Positions 27,367-38,078 of a stretch of DNA of 57,023 nt are shown here, in pieces. The translations under genes and the position numbers were made by a program. The DNA is from Planctomycetaceae bacterium (lineage in GTDB: Bacteria > Planctomycetota > Planctomycetia > Pirellulales > UBA1268), in NCBI GenBank assembly GCA_947459185.1, contig CANHCU010000007.1, positions 1-57,023 of the forward strand, in the 5' to 3' direction. Within the stretch, counting starts at the first letter, position 1; the number at the start of each line of letters is the position of its first letter. Under the pieces are notes generated by a model, which saw nothing but the letters and a program-made list of their open reading frames with translations, ran no database searches and was not told the origin of the DNA.

Positions 27367-28260
27367 TCAGCCGAAGCGGCCGGTGACGTAGGCTTCGGTC
27401 TCGCGGAGGATGGGCTTGGTAAAGATGCCCGACGTCGAGCCGTATTCGATCAGGCGGCCGAGGTACATGAACGCCGTGTAGTCGCTCGTGCGACTCGCCT
27501 GCTGCATGTTGTGTGTGACGATCAGCACGGAATACCGCCCGCGGAGTTCCTGGATCAGTTCCTCCACCTTGCCGGTAGCGATCGGGTCGAGTGCCGAGCA
27601 GGGCTCGTCGAGCAGCAGCACCTCCGGCTCGGCGGCGATGGCCCGGGCAATACAGAGCCGCTGCTGCTGTCCGCCCGACAGGCCGATTGCACTTTCGTGC
27701 AGGCGGTCTTTCACCTCGTCCCAGAGTGCCGCGCCTCGCAAGCTCAATTCGCAGACCTCGTCGAGCACGGCTCGGTTGTTCTCGCCGTCGATCCGCAGTG
27801 CGTAGACGACGTTCTCGTAGATGCTCATCGGAAATGGGTTGGGCTTCTGAAACACCATGCCCATCCGCTTCCGCAGTTCGATGACATCCATTCGGGGATC
27901 GTAGATCGAATCGCCATTGAGCCGCATGTCGCCGGTGATCCGCACGCTCTGCACGAGGTCATTGAGACGGTTCACGCTCCTGAGCAGCGTCGATTTTCCG
28001 CAGCCACTCGGGCCAATGAGGGCCGTGACCTTGTTGTGGGGGATCGGCATCGTGATGCCGTGGAGGGCCTGCTTGCCGCCATACCAGAGATTGAAGCGGT
28101 CGATCTCCAGGACCGGCGTCACCTCGCGCACTTCGGGGTGCACTTCGGCCGGCACGTCGCGGCCAGCGGCCACGGCCTGCAGGCGATCGGCGGGCACCGC
28201 GGCGGAGAATGCCTCGGGATTTCCACCGCGTTCCGGAGTTGTCTCAGCCTGAATGTTCAT
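27367..28260 (-). CDS. pstB: Phosphate ABC transporter ATP-binding protein
   Basis: This is the ATPase of the high-affinity phosphate importer. The 297-residue protein has an N-terminal extension of about 45 residues before the conserved [14 protein letters not shown]. It carries Walker [10 protein letters not shown], a Q-loop ([16 protein letters not shown], highly typical of PstB), the signature [15 protein letters not shown], Walker [14 protein letters not shown] and the H-loop (VTHNMQQA). A 92-bp gap follows pstA. Confidence 0.97.
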   Translation of the reverse strand: MNIQAETTPERGGNPEAFSAAVPADRLQAVAAGRDVPAEVHPEVREVTPVLEIDRFNLWYGGKQALHGITMPIPHNKVTALIGPSGCGKSTLLRSVNRLNDLVQSVRITGDMRLNGDSIYDPRMDVIELRKRMGMVFQKPNPFPMSIYENVVYALRIDGENNRAVLDEVCELSLRGAALWDEVKDRLHESAIGLSGGQQQRLCIARAIAAEPEVLLLDEPCSALDPIATGKVEELIQELRGRYSVLIVTHNMQQASRTSDYTAFMYLGRLIEYGSTSGIFTKPILRETEAYVTGRFG

Positions 28261-28352
28261 GATGGGAAAGAATGAAGGCGGTCGTCCGCGTCGCAGAGAT
28301 GAAAATCGTAGCAGATCGAATCCGACCCGACAGGAACGCCGCCCGCGTGCGG

Positions 28353-30059
28353 CTAGAATTGTTGTGAGACATACCGTCGCTTGAGCCGTGAACGAATCCA
28401 GATCGCCGCCACGTTGAGCAGTGCGATGATGGTCACCAGCAGAAACGTGATCGTAAACACCATCGGCTTGGCCGCCTGGCTGTTGGGGCTCTGAAAACCG
28501 ACGTCATAGATCAGGTACGCGAGATGCATGAACTCGCGTTCCGGGTGCACGAAGGGAAACCTGCCGTCGATCGGTAGGTCGAGTGCGAGCTTTTTTACGC
28601 CGACGAGCATCAGCGGCGCCACCTCGCCGGCACCCCGTGCCATCGCCAGAATGAGGCCTGTCATGATGCCCGGCAGCGCCCTGGGCAGGACGATCCGCCG
28701 GATCGTCTGCCACTTTCCGGCACCGCATGCATACGACCCCTCCCGCATCGAGTTCGGGACGGCGGAGAGCGCCTCCTCAGTGGCGACGATCACCACCGGC
28801 AGCGTCAACAAGGCCAGCGTGAGCGACGCCCAGAGCAGACCGCCGGTGCCGAACGTGGGCTGATTGTCGGCCACGAGGCTCGCGCGGAAAAATAGTTCGT
28901 CGATGCCACCACCAAGGGCGTAGCAGAAAAAGCCCAGGCCAAACGCGCCGTAGACGATGCTCGGCACGCCAGCGAGGTTGTTGATCGCGATCCGCACCGC
29001 CGTGGTCACGGCCCCCGGCGACGCATACTCCCGGAGATAGAGTGCCGCCAGCACGCCAAAGGGGGCCACGAGCAGCGCCATGATCAGCGTCATCGCGACG
29101 GTGCCCCAGATAGCCGGAAACACGCCACCTGCGCTGTTGGCCTCCCGCGGATCGTCGCCGAGAAACTCGCTCCATCGGCTGCCGTAGACGCCGAACTTGC
29201 CGGCCAGTGACAGCCGATTCGGCTGACAGGCCCGCACGATGCCCTCCAGCGGAATCACCTTCTTGATCCCGTCCGCGGTTTCAACCTCGAGTCCCCAGCC
29301 CTCATTCTCCTGCCGCAGCCGCCCGGTCCGCGCGTCCAGTTCTGCCGACTGCCTGCCGACCCTGGCAATGACCTCCTGCTCCGCGGCGGTCGCGGCCTTC
29401 TGCCCGGCCGACACGGCCACGGAGCCGGCGACAGCCGGGCCGGCGTCGAGCCTGGCCTGCACGACAGCCAGTCGCGCGGCCCGCAGTTGACGCTGCAACA
29501 GGCCGCGCTCGTGGCGGTCTATCCGCATCGCCTCCCGCCACCGTCGCCGCACGACGGGATGCTCTCGCTCGAAGGCCTTCCAGGTCTCCTCCGGACCGAC
29601 GGCAACGACCTCATCGCCGTGCAGCAGCCGCAGCGGAAATCCGTGAAACCTTCCCCCCTCCAGCCGCTCCACGACCGTGGCCCACTCCGGCCGGCTCGCC
29701 CGCGCGATCGCGGTATCGTCGAACCATTGGTAATGGTGGCCAGAGACTTCGAAATTGGCGGTCCGCACCAGCCGGCGGCTCCCGCGGCCCGCGGTCTTGG
29801 CGGTGGCCGCCTCGGCCTGATCCCGTTCCGACACCTCGCCAAGCGCCCGCCCACCGTCGGCCAACTCCACGAGTTCGAGCGGCACGGGCCAGAACGTGCT
29901 GGCACCGCGAAACGCGATGAACGCGAGCAGGCCCGTGATCATCATGATCGCCAGCGCCAGGGCCCCGCCTGTCAGCCAGACCCAGGGCTCTCCATGGGCC
30001 GTGAGGCTCGAATATGACGACCTCATCCGGCGGGGACGATGCTTGGTGTCAGAGCTCAT
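28353..30059 (-). CDS. pstA: Phosphate ABC transporter permease PstA with large insertion
   Basis: An inner-membrane permease subunit. The 568-residue protein is about twice the usual length. After the first transmembrane segment ([17 protein letters not shown], about 34-50), some 240 residues of soluble, charged sequence follow, presumably periplasmic and partly helical ([15 protein letters not shown]). The permease domain starts near 310 ([20 protein letters not shown]) and carries the cytoplasmic EAA-loop ([20 protein letters not shown]). Its start overlaps the pstC stop by 11 bases. Enlarged PstA/PstC pairs also occur in some Proteobacteria, such as Pseudomonas. Confidence 0.94.
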   Translation of the reverse strand: MSSDTKHRPRRMRSSYSSLTAHGEPWVWLTGGALALAIMMITGLLAFIAFRGASTFWPVPLELVELADGGRALGEVSERDQAEAATAKTAGRGSRRLVRTANFEVSGHHYQWFDDTAIARASRPEWATVVERLEGGRFHGFPLRLLHGDEVVAVGPEETWKAFEREHPVVRRRWREAMRIDRHERGLLQRQLRAARLAVVQARLDAGPAVAGSVAVSAGQKAATAAEQEVIARVGRQSAELDARTGRLRQENEGWGLEVETADGIKKVIPLEGIVRACQPNRLSLAGKFGVYGSRWSEFLGDDPREANSAGGVFPAIWGTVAMTLIMALLVAPFGVLAALYLREYASPGAVTTAVRIAINNLAGVPSIVYGAFGLGFFCYALGGGIDELFFRASLVADNQPTFGTGGLLWASLTLALLTLPVVIVATEEALSAVPNSMREGSYACGAGKWQTIRRIVLPRALPGIMTGLILAMARGAGEVAPLMLVGVKKLALDLPIDGRFPFVHPEREFMHLAYLIYDVGFQSPNSQAAKPMVFTITFLLVTIIALLNVAAIWIRSRLKRRYVSQQF

Positions 30060-32778
30060 GAGACCTCCTGCGGAACCGCTGCCGGACGATCTCCGCAGCC
30101 GTGTTGACGACGAAGGTCATGCCGAAGAGCGTGAGTGCAGCGAGGAAGAGCACGCGGTAGTGGGCACTCCCCCGAGCCGCCTCGGGAAGCTCGGTGGCGA
30201 TCGCCGCGGAGAGCGTTTGAAAGCCGTTGAACAGGTTCCAGCCCATCAGTGGCGTGTTGCCCGCCGCCATCAGCACGATCATCGTCTCCCCAACGGCCCG
30301 TCCCAGACCGATCATCACGGCCGAGAAAAGGCCGCTGGCGGCAGCCGGCACGATCACACGGATCGCCGTCTGCCAGGGGGTGGCGCCTGCGCCGAGGGAG
30401 GCGCTTCGGAGATGATCGGGCACGCTCGACAGCGCGTCGTCGGCAATCGTGAAGATCAGCGGAATGATGGCGAAGCTCATCCCGATGGCGACGATGAGGG
30501 CATTGCGTTGCACGTAGGTGCCGAAGAGCCCGCCGCGGGTGTCGAGCCGCAACGCATCGAGAAACGACGCAGCGGCAATGGCGAGAGCCAGCGCCAGGGC
30601 GATGCCGACCGCAAAGGTGCCCAGTGATGTGATCGCCGCCTGATGCTGCGACCACCCCTGACTGTTCCGCCGCAGCCAGGGGTTGACGAACCGGCCCACC
30701 AGCATCGCCGACAGCACGCCGGCCAGCGGCAACAGGGCGAGCACCCAGCCGCCGAAGCCGCTGCCCCCACGGCCGTCCAGCCACGCGGCGACGTCGCCAT
30801 TGAACAGCAGTCGTTCCATGGGAGCCGCGGCCGCGTTCGCCACCGCGGCCCCCGCGGGGAGTGCAACCGCGGCAATGAGCGGAAACCGCCAGGCGGCATA
30901 CCGGCTTCGCCAGCCCGCCGACAGCAGCTGCCAGAAAAACGCGCCCATGAGCAGCGTGAGCGGCACGCAGAAAAATCCCGCCAGCACCGTCATCAACGAC
31001 CGTTCGATGACCGGCGCAAAAATGAGACCGGCAACGAAACCGAGCACCACGCTCGGCAGGCTGGCCATCATCTCGATCGTGGGCTTGATGCGGGCCTTCC
31101 AGCGGGGGTGCATGAACTGGCTGGCGAAGATCGCCGCCAGGATGGCGATCGGTGTGGCAAACAGCATCGAGTAGAGCGTGGCCTTGAGTGTGCCGAAGAT
31201 GAGCGGCACGAGGCCGAACTTCGACTCGAACGATTCGTGCCCCGTCGTCTCCCAGGCATGGACATGACCGGGATACTTCTCGTACCAAACCCGGCCAAAC
31301 AGCGACCGCCACGAGACCTCCGGATAGCCGGCGTTCAACGTCCAGGCCGCCAGACGTTTGCCGTCGGCGGCAAGCAGCCTATTTTCGCGGGGCGCGATGA
31401 GCAGTTGCCGGGCCGGTGCCTCGAGCCCGTCTGGATCGCCCCCCGCGAGCGCCGCCGCCGTCGCGCCGGTGGTCGTCTGCACGAGGCGAATCCCGCCGGA
31501 GGCATCGGCCACGGCCAACAGCCGCGAACGTGGCGACGCTGCCAGTGCCGTGATGCCGTGGTCTGCACCACTCCCGGAGGCCGCGGCGAACTCCTTCGCG
31601 ACCGCCATCTGGAGGCCGTCCGTGGCCGCCGCGTCGGTTGCCCGCGTGGCAAAAAACACCCGCACGACACCGGCACTGTCGCCGACGGCCAACGCATTGC
31701 CGCCGAACACCCGAGCCACGCAGGTCACCTTCTGCATGGCTGGCTGGAGTTGGTCAGGCCTGAGTGGGTCTGGCGCCGCGTCGAACGATTCCATCAACAC
31801 CGGCGATTCAACCTCCCGAATCTCATACCGACGTGCTGCCCCATCCTCAGCAATCAAAAACAATTGGTCACCAAGTTCCGATACCCGCACAAACCGCGGC
31901 ACGAAATCACCCGCGTTCCCTGTCGCGTCGGCCGGCTTCGCGTCGATGGTCGAGCCAGAAGCGGTGGTGATCAGTTCGTCGGTGAGCAGGTTGCGTCGCG
32001 ACGAGATCGCCTCCACTCGCACATGGCCTTTCGCATCCAGCGCGGCTACAAGCGGGCCGCCGCTGACCATGGTGATGTCGGCGTCGATCACCGGACTTTG
32101 GAGAGATGTCGATGCTGGCGCGTCCAATTCCGTCACCATCCGAACGGTGGCATACTGCCCGGTAAGCCCTCGCACGATGACGGCATCCTCGTGGGAGCCG
32201 GCCTCTCCCGGCGCAAGGCCGAGTGCTGCTGGGGGCAGCCCGTCGGCGGCAAGGAACGTCGATTCCAGACCGAGCCGACCGATGCGGAAGCTGCCGTCTT
32301 CGTACCCGACCGCGGCCTGGATGCTTCCGGGCAACATCGTGATCGTGGTGGCACCAGCGAGCCCGCACTCGGCGGCCGTCCGCGTCAGCAGGGGCTCACC
32401 ATCGGCGATCGAGAACACCCGCACGTGCCCCGCCTCGGACAGATCGCCCGACTCCGCCTCCGCATGGGCATCGAACAGCCAAGCCACGACACCGGTCTCG
32501 TCGGCACCCAGGCTGGTGGCAAGGGTCGCCTCGCCTCCTTTCGACGACGGCGCTGCGGGTGCGGCCACCACGGTGGACACCCGTTCCGAGGTGAGCCGTG
32601 CCGGCCGAAACAGCGGCAACGCCACGGCCAGCAGAAACACCGCCACCGCCAGGACGGCCAGGATCGTGCCGATGCCACCGAGCGTGATGACGGCGCGGGC
32701 CAGCGAGTCGCCAGCCTTCACCCACGGATGGGTCTTGCGTCTGCGCGAGCGGCCCGTGAAAGTGGACTGCGGTGGCAT
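30049..32778 (-). CDS. pstC: Phosphate ABC transporter permease PstC with propeller-like periplasmic domain
   Basis: The partner permease of PstA. The 909-residue product from ATG 32778 has a basic N-terminus and a transmembrane segment (about 37-58, LGGIGTILAVLAVAVFLLAV). Then come about 430 residues with repeats reminiscent of a WD40/beta-propeller (HVRVFSIADGEPLL, AGVVRVFFATRATD, ASGGIRLVQTTTG). A normal permease domain occupies about 510-905 (GTLKATLYSMLFATPIAILA; the EAA loop SGLFSAVMIGLGRAVGETMI). An in-frame TTG at 32832 is a weaker start. Standard PstC is about 320 residues, so the propeller-like insert is the odd feature. Confidence 0.92.
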   Translation of the reverse strand: MPPQSTFTGRSRRRKTHPWVKAGDSLARAVITLGGIGTILAVLAVAVFLLAVALPLFRPARLTSERVSTVVAAPAAPSSKGGEATLATSLGADETGVVAWLFDAHAEAESGDLSEAGHVRVFSIADGEPLLTRTAAECGLAGATTITMLPGSIQAAVGYEDGSFRIGRLGLESTFLAADGLPPAALGLAPGEAGSHEDAVIVRGLTGQYATVRMVTELDAPASTSLQSPVIDADITMVSGGPLVAALDAKGHVRVEAISSRRNLLTDELITTASGSTIDAKPADATGNAGDFVPRFVRVSELGDQLFLIAEDGAARRYEIREVESPVLMESFDAAPDPLRPDQLQPAMQKVTCVARVFGGNALAVGDSAGVVRVFFATRATDAAATDGLQMAVAKEFAAASGSGADHGITALAASPRSRLLAVADASGGIRLVQTTTGATAAALAGGDPDGLEAPARQLLIAPRENRLLAADGKRLAAWTLNAGYPEVSWRSLFGRVWYEKYPGHVHAWETTGHESFESKFGLVPLIFGTLKATLYSMLFATPIAILAAIFASQFMHPRWKARIKPTIEMMASLPSVVLGFVAGLIFAPVIERSLMTVLAGFFCVPLTLLMGAFFWQLLSAGWRSRYAAWRFPLIAAVALPAGAAVANAAAAPMERLLFNGDVAAWLDGRGGSGFGGWVLALLPLAGVLSAMLVGRFVNPWLRRNSQGWSQHQAAITSLGTFAVGIALALALAIAAASFLDALRLDTRGGLFGTYVQRNALIVAIGMSFAIIPLIFTIADDALSSVPDHLRSASLGAGATPWQTAIRVIVPAAASGLFSAVMIGLGRAVGETMIVLMAAGNTPLMGWNLFNGFQTLSAAIATELPEAARGSAHYRVLFLAALTLFGMTFVVNTAAEIVRQRFRRRSHEL

Positions 32779-32857
32779 GCCCGGGCTCAGGTCTCGGCGA
32801 AAGGATTCTGCGGGAAAAGCGGGGGCCGTCAAACAGAAGTTCGATCAGGAGATCAGG

Positions 32858-33904
32858 TCACGGGCTTGTCAGGCCGACGCCCTGCAGGGCACGCTTCGCA
32901 ATCGGACCGGTGATCGGCAGATAACCGTCCTTCCGGACATCGGCCTGACCGGTGGCACTGAGCACGTAGCGAATGAACTCGCCCCGCAACGAATCGATCG
33001 TGCCGCCCGGCTTGTGATTGACGCTGAGGTAGAGAAACCGCGAGAGCGGGTACTCGCCCGTATAGGCAAACTTTGGCTCTGTTGCAATTGCCGGTTCGCC
33101 CTGTTTGGCCGACAGCGGAACGGACCGCACGTCGGCTGTCATGTAACCGATACCGCTGTAGCCGATGCCATACTTATCGCTGGCGACGGCCTGCACCACC
33201 GCAGAACTGCCTGGCTGCTCCTTCACGGTGGACTTGAAGTCCCCCTTGAAGAGCGCGTTTTCCTTAAAGTAGCCGTAGGTGCCGCTGGTGGCATTGCGAC
33301 CGTAGAGACTGATCGGTTTGTCCTTCCACTCCCCCTCGAGGCCCAGATCGCCCCAGGTGCGGATCTCATTCTTGCCGCCGCCCGTGCGATTCTTCGAGAA
33401 GATCGCATCGACTTCCTGCAACGAGAGGCTCTTGAGCGGGTTATCCTTGTGCACGAACACGGCGAGCATGTCGATCGCCACGGGCACGACGGTCGGGGCA
33501 TAGCCGTGCTTTTCCTTGAAGGTGTCGATCTCAGACGGCTTCCAGTCGCGGCTCATCGGCCCGAACGTGCTCGTGCCCTCCGTCAGCGCCGGCGGGGCCG
33601 ACGCCGAGCCCTTGCCTTCGATCCCCTCCTGCACGCTCGGATAAAACTTCTTGAACCCCTCTGCCCAGAGTGCGACGAGGTTGTTCATCGTGTCGGACCC
33701 GACGCACTTCAGCGAACCGGCCACCTCGCCTGCCACCTTCGCGTAGGGCTTGAGAGCCGGATCGATCTCCTGATCCAGGGCGACGGCGGTGCGAGCGACC
33801 GTTGCCGCTGTCAGGCAGGCAACCGCCGGCAGCAGGGCAAATCCTGCGCACACCAAGACCACCGATCCGAACCTACGGGCCATACGCGACATACGTGTCA
33901 GCAT
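32858..33904 (-). CDS. pstS: Phosphate-binding periplasmic protein PstS
   Basis: It captures phosphate outside the membrane for the PstCAB importer. From ATG 33904 the product is 348 residues with a signal peptide (SVVLVCAGFALLPAVACL). The binding motifs include KCVGSDTMNNLVALWAEGF at the N-terminus, the GTSTFGPMSRDWK loop and the GRNATSGTYGYF motif. AAGGA precedes ATG 33904; an ATG at 33982 adds 26 unlikely residues. It is the first gene of the operon. I see no clear Pho-box-like direct repeats in the 129 bases upstream. Confidence 0.95.
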   Translation of the reverse strand: MLTRMSRMARRFGSVVLVCAGFALLPAVACLTAATVARTAVALDQEIDPALKPYAKVAGEVAGSLKCVGSDTMNNLVALWAEGFKKFYPSVQEGIEGKGSASAPPALTEGTSTFGPMSRDWKPSEIDTFKEKHGYAPTVVPVAIDMLAVFVHKDNPLKSLSLQEVDAIFSKNRTGGGKNEIRTWGDLGLEGEWKDKPISLYGRNATSGTYGYFKENALFKGDFKSTVKEQPGSSAVVQAVASDKYGIGYSGIGYMTADVRSVPLSAKQGEPAIATEPKFAYTGEYPLSRFLYLSVNHKPGGTIDSLRGEFIRYVLSATGQADVRKDGYLPITGPIAKRALQGVGLTSP

Positions 33905-34033
33905 CACCACATTCCTTCGAAGGAAGAAGGGCTCGAGAAGAACGTCATACCGGAATCGTAGCGGGAATTGCGAGCATTTCATGAGCAGCCGAAAATGCCC
34001 GGGAAAACCGCCCGCTTCCGCCCGAACTTTGCA

Positions 34034-37000
34034 TCACTCCTCCCGCCTTGGCGGCGCGAAGCCCCTTCGAAGCGTGTTTTCCGTGACCGTGCGCGGCACA
34101 AGAAACTGCTGCAGATAGTCAGGCCCGCCCGTCTTGCTGCCGATGCCCGACATTCGGTAGCCGCCAAACGGCTGCCGGTGGACCAGCGCGCCGGTGATGC
34201 CCCGATTCAGATAGACATTGCCCGCCTGAAGGGCCGCCTCCGCCTCGTGCAGATGCGCCGGGCTGCGGGAGTAGACGCCGGCGGTGAGCGCGTAAGGGGT
34301 GCCGTTGGCGAGTTCGACCGCGTGACCGAAATCGCGTGCTCGAAACACCGCCAGCACCGGTCCAAAGATCTCCTCCTGCCCCAACGGGCTTGCGGGATCG
34401 ACGTCGGCGAAGACGTGCGGCCCCACGAACCAGCCCAGGTCGGCCATGCCACCGACCTCGACAGCCGCCACCTCGCGGGCCGTCCGCCGCCCCTCCGCGA
34501 TGAACGACCGCACGCGGTCCCGTGACTCCGCATCGACCAGCGGCCCCATCCGCGTGCCTGGTTCGGCAGCCGGCCCCACCCGCAGGCTCTTCACCGCCTC
34601 CGCGAGCCTCCCGACAAAGGCATCGTGCACACGATCGAGCACGATCACACGGGAACAGGCGGAGCACTTCTGTCCCTGAAAGCCAAACCCACTCTGCACG
34701 ACCGCGACCACCGCCTCGTCGAGATCAGCGTCGTCATCGACGATGATCGCGTTCTTGCCCCCCATCTCGGCGATCACCCGCTTCACCAGCCGGCTGCCTG
34801 CCGACGCCGATGCATTGGCGGCCTGAGCATTGATCGCCAGCCCCACGGCCCGCGAACCGGTGAAGGCCACGAGTGCCGTGTCGGGATGCGAGACGAGCGT
34901 CGGCCCCACCTCCTCGCCGCGGCCCGGCAGGAAGGCCAACGCCGCGGGGGGCACGCCCGCCTCGAGCAGCATCTCGTGCAGCCGCAGCGCGATCAGCGAC
35001 GACTGCTCGGCAGGCTTCATCACCACCGTGTTGCCCGTCACGAGCGCAGCTGTGGTCATGCCGGCAAGAATCGCCAGCGGAAAGTTCCACGGCGCGATCA
35101 CCACCGCCACGCCACGCGGCAGCCACGCCGTGGTATTTTCCTCGCCGGGCACGTCCACCCGCGCCGGCCTTGCCAGCCGCAGTGCCTCGTGCGCGTAGTA
35201 GCAACAGAAGTCGATCGCCTCCGCCACGTCGGCATCGGCCTCCCGCCACGGCTTGCCCACCTCGAAGACCTCGATGGCGGCCAGTTCGAACCGCCGCCGT
35301 CGCATGATGCCCGCCGCCTGCAGGAGGATCTCGGCCCGCCGCTCCCAGCCGACGGCCTGCCACGTGGGCAACGCCTGCCGGGCCGTCGTGACCGCGCGGT
35401 CGGCATCTGCGGGCGTGGCCGCAGACACCTCCGCGATCAATCGGCCGCGATCCGAGGGGTCGTGCCGCGGGAACCGGACGGTCGCATCGGCCCGCCGGCC
35501 GTCGATCACGACCGGCACCAACGACGGGCCTGCCGAGAATATCGCAGCAGCTTGGTCCACTGCCTCCTGCATCGCAAGACGCGAAGTCTCCACGGAAAAA
35601 TCGGTGAGCGGTTCGTTGCAAAACCCAGCCGTGGCGGCAGGCGTGTCACGCGGAGCAACGTCACCGACACCATCGCCCTCATGTCCACCGCGTTCGGCGA
35701 TCGGCCCCGGCGGCGCGAGGAGCGTGGCGGGCGGCACGTGCTTCACGAAGCCCGCCCGCAGGAATGAATCGTTCGACGAATTTTCGAGCAGCCGCCTGAC
35801 GAGATAGGCCATGCCCGGCACGAGCTGGCCGTAGGGCATGTAGATCCGCAGCCTCCAGCCCGCGGCCGTCACCGCCTCCTTCTCGGGGTCGCCCATGCCG
35901 TGGAGCATCTGCATCTCGACGCTGCGGCGGTCGAGGCCGAGATGTTCGGCCACCGCCATGCCATGGGCGAGCGACCGCAGGTTGTGGCTGCCGAGCGCCG
36001 GCCGCAGCGTCGCCGCGTGCTCCATGAGAAACGTCGTCGCCTCCTCGTAGCAGGCGTCGGTCTGCCACTTCTGCTGCCAGACGGGCACGGGCCAGCCCGC
36101 AGCCTCGGCGTGCACCGTCTCGTAGTCCCAGTAGGCGCCCTTCACGAGCCGGATCCAGACCGGCGTGCCGCGGTCGCGGGCCCATGAGGCCAGCGATTCG
36201 AGGTCGCGGAGCGAATCGCGGAGATAGCACTGCACGACCACGCCGCAGTGCGGCCAGTCTCGAAACTCATCCTCCATCGCGATCTGCCGGAAGATGGCCA
36301 GCGTCAGGTCCTTCGTGGCATGGCTCTCCATGTCGATGTGGACCTGCGCCTGATTGTCGCGAGCCAGCCGCCAGAGCGGCCGCAGCCGCGCGAGCACGCG
36401 ATGCGAGGTGCCACGCTGGTCGATGGCGTCAAACTGGCTGTCGAGCGCGGAGAGCTTCAGCGACACGTTCACCCGCGGCATCGGCCCGCTGGGGCCGTCG
36501 TCAACGAGCGGATCGGCGGGCCACGCCGAGGCGAGGCGGGGCAGTTCGGTGAGCAGCTGCGAGTAGGCCGCCGCGTAGGCATCGGCTTCCGATTCGCTCG
36601 TGACAGCCTCGCCGAGCAGGTCGAGCGTGAAGCCGCGGTGATGCCGCCGCTGGGCGACTGCCGCCCGCGCCGCCTCGGCGGGATTCGACCCGGCGATGAA
36701 CCGGCGGGCCTGGGCGAGCACGGCGGCCCGGATGGCCCGGATGGCCAGCGGCGCGAGCAGTCCGCTCCGCGACGCCCGCAGGGCCATCCGCAGCGACTGC
36801 GGCAGCCGCTCGATCACGTCATCGTCGATGTATTCGCGAAGGTGCCGGTCAAGTGCGGCCGGATCGTCGAGCATCGGCATGCAGTCGACGAGCCGAAACA
36901 GCCGCACCTTCAGGTCGTCGTCCTGCGTGGCCCACTCCGCCGCCTGCTGCACCCACCACTCCGGCGACACTGGCGTCGGCTCGGCTGCCAGCGACCGTTC

Positions 37001-37111
37001 CAAGAGAGTGCGGCCGATTTGCTGCGTGCGGACCTCGATTTGCTCCCGGTCGGCCGGCGACAACCGGCTGGGAACCACCCCCTCGAACGCGGCTCCTGAG
37101 GTGTTGGCCAT
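34034..37111 (-). CDS. putA: Bifunctional proline dehydrogenase / L-glutamate-gamma-semialdehyde dehydrogenase
   Basis: It oxidises proline to glutamate in two steps with FAD and NAD. The 1025-residue protein from ATG 37111 has the proline dehydrogenase barrel in the first half (NVSLKLSALDSQFDAID, VHIDMESHATKDLT, VRLVKGAYWDYETV, SHNLRSLAHGMAVAE). The aldehyde dehydrogenase half follows (LPRGVAVVIAPWNFPLAIL; MGGKNAIIVDDDADLDEAV; the catalytic cysteine region FQGQKCSACSRV near 810). There is no N-terminal DNA-binding domain, so it is the bifunctional, not the trifunctional, form. It is divergent from rpe with 165 bp between. Confidence 0.96.
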   Translation of the reverse strand: MANTSGAAFEGVVPSRLSPADREQIEVRTQQIGRTLLERSLAAEPTPVSPEWWVQQAAEWATQDDDLKVRLFRLVDCMPMLDDPAALDRHLREYIDDDVIERLPQSLRMALRASRSGLLAPLAIRAIRAAVLAQARRFIAGSNPAEAARAAVAQRRHHRGFTLDLLGEAVTSESEADAYAAAYSQLLTELPRLASAWPADPLVDDGPSGPMPRVNVSLKLSALDSQFDAIDQRGTSHRVLARLRPLWRLARDNQAQVHIDMESHATKDLTLAIFRQIAMEDEFRDWPHCGVVVQCYLRDSLRDLESLASWARDRGTPVWIRLVKGAYWDYETVHAEAAGWPVPVWQQKWQTDACYEEATTFLMEHAATLRPALGSHNLRSLAHGMAVAEHLGLDRRSVEMQMLHGMGDPEKEAVTAAGWRLRIYMPYGQLVPGMAYLVRRLLENSSNDSFLRAGFVKHVPPATLLAPPGPIAERGGHEGDGVGDVAPRDTPAATAGFCNEPLTDFSVETSRLAMQEAVDQAAAIFSAGPSLVPVVIDGRRADATVRFPRHDPSDRGRLIAEVSAATPADADRAVTTARQALPTWQAVGWERRAEILLQAAGIMRRRRFELAAIEVFEVGKPWREADADVAEAIDFCCYYAHEALRLARPARVDVPGEENTTAWLPRGVAVVIAPWNFPLAILAGMTTAALVTGNTVVMKPAEQSSLIALRLHEMLLEAGVPPAALAFLPGRGEEVGPTLVSHPDTALVAFTGSRAVGLAINAQAANASASAGSRLVKRVIAEMGGKNAIIVDDDADLDEAVVAVVQSGFGFQGQKCSACSRVIVLDRVHDAFVGRLAEAVKSLRVGPAAEPGTRMGPLVDAESRDRVRSFIAEGRRTAREVAAVEVGGMADLGWFVGPHVFADVDPASPLGQEEIFGPVLAVFRARDFGHAVELANGTPYALTAGVYSRSPAHLHEAEAALQAGNVYLNRGITGALVHRQPFGGYRMSGIGSKTGGPDYLQQFLVPRTVTENTLRRGFAPPRREE

Positions 37112-37276
37112 CGGATCGGTTTCCTCTCTCCAAGTGTCTGTACGGAAAGCGTTTGCGAAAAGTTCACCGGTGGCGGTCGGTGCCGAAAACGGCCCCCGCC
37201 CCTCCCGCCGTGCTACACTGAGACCCGTCGCAGTGGGCACGGTAGCCCTCGCGATCAACTTCTGCTTCGCACACAC

Positions 37277-37996
37277 GTGAATCCTTCGGCAGGACAGGCC
37301 CTCGCTCAGTTGTCGGCCACGCTCGCGGCCCGCGGTCCCGTGGTGCTGCCCGCCCTGTTGCTCTGCGACTTCGGCCACCTCGCCCGCGAGGTGGAGCGGC
37401 TGGAGTCGGCCGGTGCCGCAGGCTTGCACCTCGACGTGATGGACGGCAGGTTCGTGCCACAACTCACGTACGGCTTGGTGGTGGTCGAGGCCGTCCGGCG
37501 AACCGCGAAGGGGCCCCTTGAGGTGCACCTTATGGTCGAGCAGCCGGAATCGTGCATCGAAGACTACGCCAAGGCCGGGGCCGACATCCTCACCGTTCAC
37601 CTGGAAGGCCTCTCCGACCCGCGGCAGACGCTCGAAACGATCTCCTCGCTCGGCCCCCGGGCCCATCTGGCCATCAGCCCGGACACTCCGGTCGAACGGG
37701 TGGAGCCGTATCTCGATGTCTGCGACGGCGTGCTTGTCATGAGCGTGGAGCCGGGATTCGGCGGCCAGCGTTTCAATCCGGTGGCGCTTGAAAAACTCGC
37801 CCATCTGGCTGCCTTGCGGGCGGAGCGAGGCGGCTCGTTCCGATTGGCCGTGGACGGCGGGATCTCCACCGAGACCATCGGTCTGGTCGCTGCGGCCGGT
37901 GCCGAATTGATCGTGGCAGGCAGCGCGGTGATCCGGTCGCTGGACTACACCCAAGCGATCAACCAACTCGAACAAATCGCCCGGGGTGCCACGTGA
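37277..37996 (+). CDS. rpe: Ribulose-phosphate 3-epimerase
   Basis: It interconverts ribulose-5-phosphate and xylulose-5-phosphate in the pentose phosphate pathway. The 239-residue TIM-barrel protein starts at GTG 37277 and has the motifs LHLDVMDGRFVPQLTYG, EVHLMVEQPE, VLVMSVEPGFGGQRF and LAVDGGIS, with both catalytic aspartates present. The N-terminus is about 20 residues longer than in short family members. A histidine-phosphatase-like gene follows 82 bp downstream on the same strand. Confidence 0.96.
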   Translation: MNPSAGQALAQLSATLAARGPVVLPALLLCDFGHLAREVERLESAGAAGLHLDVMDGRFVPQLTYGLVVVEAVRRTAKGPLEVHLMVEQPESCIEDYAKAGADILTVHLEGLSDPRQTLETISSLGPRAHLAISPDTPVERVEPYLDVCDGVLVMSVEPGFGGQRFNPVALEKLAHLAALRAERGGSFRLAVDGGISTETIGLVAAAGAELIVAGSAVIRSLDYTQAINQLEQIARGAT

Positions 37997-38078
37997 TGAG
38001 GCACCTTTCGCGATCCTGTTTCTCCCGCGGCATCGTCGCCGCGGAGAATCTTTTCCTCCTGGAGCCAATACCTTCTCA

